Origin: UBA1543 sp964596375
GTDB lineage: Bacteria > Pseudomonadota > Zetaproteobacteria > Mariprofundales > Mariprofundaceae
Reading direction: 5' to 3'
Length of the DNA stretch: 24,809 nt
NCBI GenBank assembly: GCA_964596375.1
Contig: CAZQTO010000017.1
Location: 1 to 24,809 of the forward strand
The notes below the pieces were generated by a model, which was not told where the DNA came from, made no database searches, and saw only the letters and a list, made by a program, of their open reading frames with translations. The position numbers and the translations under genes are program-made. Every line of letters begins with the position of its first letter. Position 1 is the first letter of the stretch. Shown here piece after piece: positions 23,782 to 24,809 of this stretch.

Positions 23782-24809
23782 CGGATCTTGAGCGTGGACA
23801 GCGCCACGAGCGCCAACAGGAATGAGATGATCCAGAAGCGGACAATCACCTTGGGCTCTGCCCATCCCTTGAGTTCGAAATGATGATGAATAGGGGCCAT
23901 GCGGAACACCCGCTTGCCGGTCAGCTTGAAAGAGGCCACCTGCACGATGACACTCACCGCCTCCAGCACGAACAATCCGCCGGCGATAGCCAATAATAAT
24001 TGCTGATGTACGGCGCTGGCCACAAAACCCAGTGCGCCACCCAGGGCCAGCGCGCCAACATCACCCATGAATACCTGCGCCGGATAGGTGTTGAACCACA
24101 GAAACCCGAGGCATGCACCTACCATGGCACCACAAAAAACAGTCAGTTCGCCCGCTCCTGGCACATGTGGAATAAGCAGATAGGAGGAAAAATGTGCGTG
24201 CCCGGCCACATAAACGATGACCGCCAGAGCGATGGCCGCCATGAAGGTAGGCGTCACGGCAAGCCCGTCCAGGCCATCGGTCAAATTCACCGCATTGGAA
24301 CTGCCGACCAGCACGAGTATGACAAACGGGATATACCACAGGCCCATATCCCACTGCGTCTTGAAGAAGGGAACATCCACCACCGGATCCGTCATCTGCA
24401 TCAAGCCGAATGCTGCGACCCCGCCAATCAGCACCTGCAGCAGCAATTTCCAGCGCCCGGCCAGCCCTTTGGGGTTGGCGCGGATAATCTTCAGATAGTC
24501 GTCATACCAGCCGATGAGCCCATAGCCCAGGGTTACAAACAGCGCCAGCCAGACAAAGGGATTGGTAATGTCGGCCCACAGCAGGGTTGAGATGGACAGA
24601 ACAACCAGAATCAACGCACCACCCATGGTCGGCGTACCGGCCTTGGCCAGATGCGTTGCCGGGCCATCCGTGCGGATCGGTTGACCCTTGACCTGATAGC
24701 GCTTCATGCGCCGAATGGAGCCGGGGCCAAGAATCCAGCAAAGCACCAGCGCGGTACTCAAGGCATATACAGTACGGAAGGTGATGTACTGGGAAAAAAT
24801 GAATATCGG
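23778..24809 (-). CDS. mraY: Phospho-N-acetylmuramoyl-pentapeptide transferase (5' end cut by window)
   Basis: MraY moves phospho-MurNAc-pentapeptide from UDP to undecaprenyl phosphate, making lipid I in the inner membrane. The reading frame stays open to the right edge: 343 residues are visible, and compared with the usual length of about 360 roughly 17 N-terminal residues are missing. An in-frame TTG at 24761 is not the start, because SQYITFRTVYA, the conserved early segment, lies before it. Motifs include DGPATHLAKAGTPTMGG, the catalytic-aspartate segments WYDDYLKI and NLTDGLDGLA, and the loop IHHHFELKGW. About ten transmembrane helices are expected. It overlaps murD by ATGA. Confidence 0.97.
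   Translation of the reverse strand, partial: PIFIFSQYITFRTVYALSTALVLCWILGPGSIRRMKRYQVKGQPIRTDGPATHLAKAGTPTMGGALILVVLSISTLLWADITNPFVWLALFVTLGYGLIGWYDDYLKIIRANPKGLAGRWKLLLQVLIGGVAAFGLMQMTDPVVDVPFFKTQWDMGLWYIPFVILVLVGSSNAVNLTDGLDGLAVTPTFMAAIALAVIVYVAGHAHFSSYLLIPHVPGAGELTVFCGAMVGACLGFLWFNTYPAQVFMGDVGALALGGALGFVASAVHQQLLLAIAGGLFVLEAVSVIVQVASFKLTGKRVFRMAPIHHHFELKGWAEPKVIVRFWIISFLLALVALSTLKIR

Overview
This window is a chromosomal housekeeping segment from a Gram-negative bacterium. LpxC (lipid A synthesis), an AsmA-type envelope protein and a complete proteobacterial-order division and cell wall (dcw) block show an outer membrane. A GatCAB amidotransferase next to AsmA, a split-alpha (PntAA/PntAB/PntB) transhydrogenase and a small CHCC zinc-finger gene fit a proteobacterium outside the Enterobacteriaceae. 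A zetaproteobacterium such as Mariprofundus is my best guess from general protein flavour, but I could not test it. All genes but one lie on the minus strand, so biological order runs from high to low coordinates.

Layout in transcription order. (1) 24809 to 12634 is the dcw cluster: mraY (5' end cut by the window edge), murD, ftsW, murG, murC, murB, ddl, ftsQ, ftsA, ftsZ and lpxC. From mraY through ftsQ, seven consecutive junctions are 4-nt ATGA overlaps; ftsQ and ftsA overlap by 1 nt. Larger gaps appear only before ftsZ (94 nt) and lpxC (171 nt, with an inverted repeat). A strong rho-independent terminator follows lpxC. (2) 12491 to 11050 holds radC and rlmB, joined by a TTGA stop/start overlap. 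(3) 10868 to 11029 on the plus strand is a 53-codon CHCC zinc-finger gene, the only plus-strand gene I can support. (4) 10758 to 9949 holds folB and folK for folate synthesis. (5) 9857 to 6951 is the pntAA-pntAB-pntB operon behind a good sigma-70-like promoter. (6) 6855 to 6397 is a LEA/WHy-type lipoprotein. (7) 6233 to 1 holds gatC, gatA, gatB, an AsmA-family gene and the 5' part of purB.

The dcw genes make lipid II (MraY, MurG), its UDP-linked precursors (MurB, MurC, MurD, Ddl) and the divisome (FtsQ, FtsW, FtsA, FtsZ), with the committed lipid A enzyme LpxC at the end. The remaining genes serve tRNA-dependent amidation, NADPH supply, folate and purine synthesis, rRNA methylation and envelope lipid homeostasis.

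No mobile elements, CRISPR arrays, tRNA or rRNA genes were seen, and no gap between genes exceeds about 170 nt. I see no novel multi-gene system here. The second-look items are the small opposite-strand zinc-finger gene, a terminator that appears to lie inside its 3' end, the long chain of overlaps, several start-site corrections and the ftsZ-lpxC inverted repeat.
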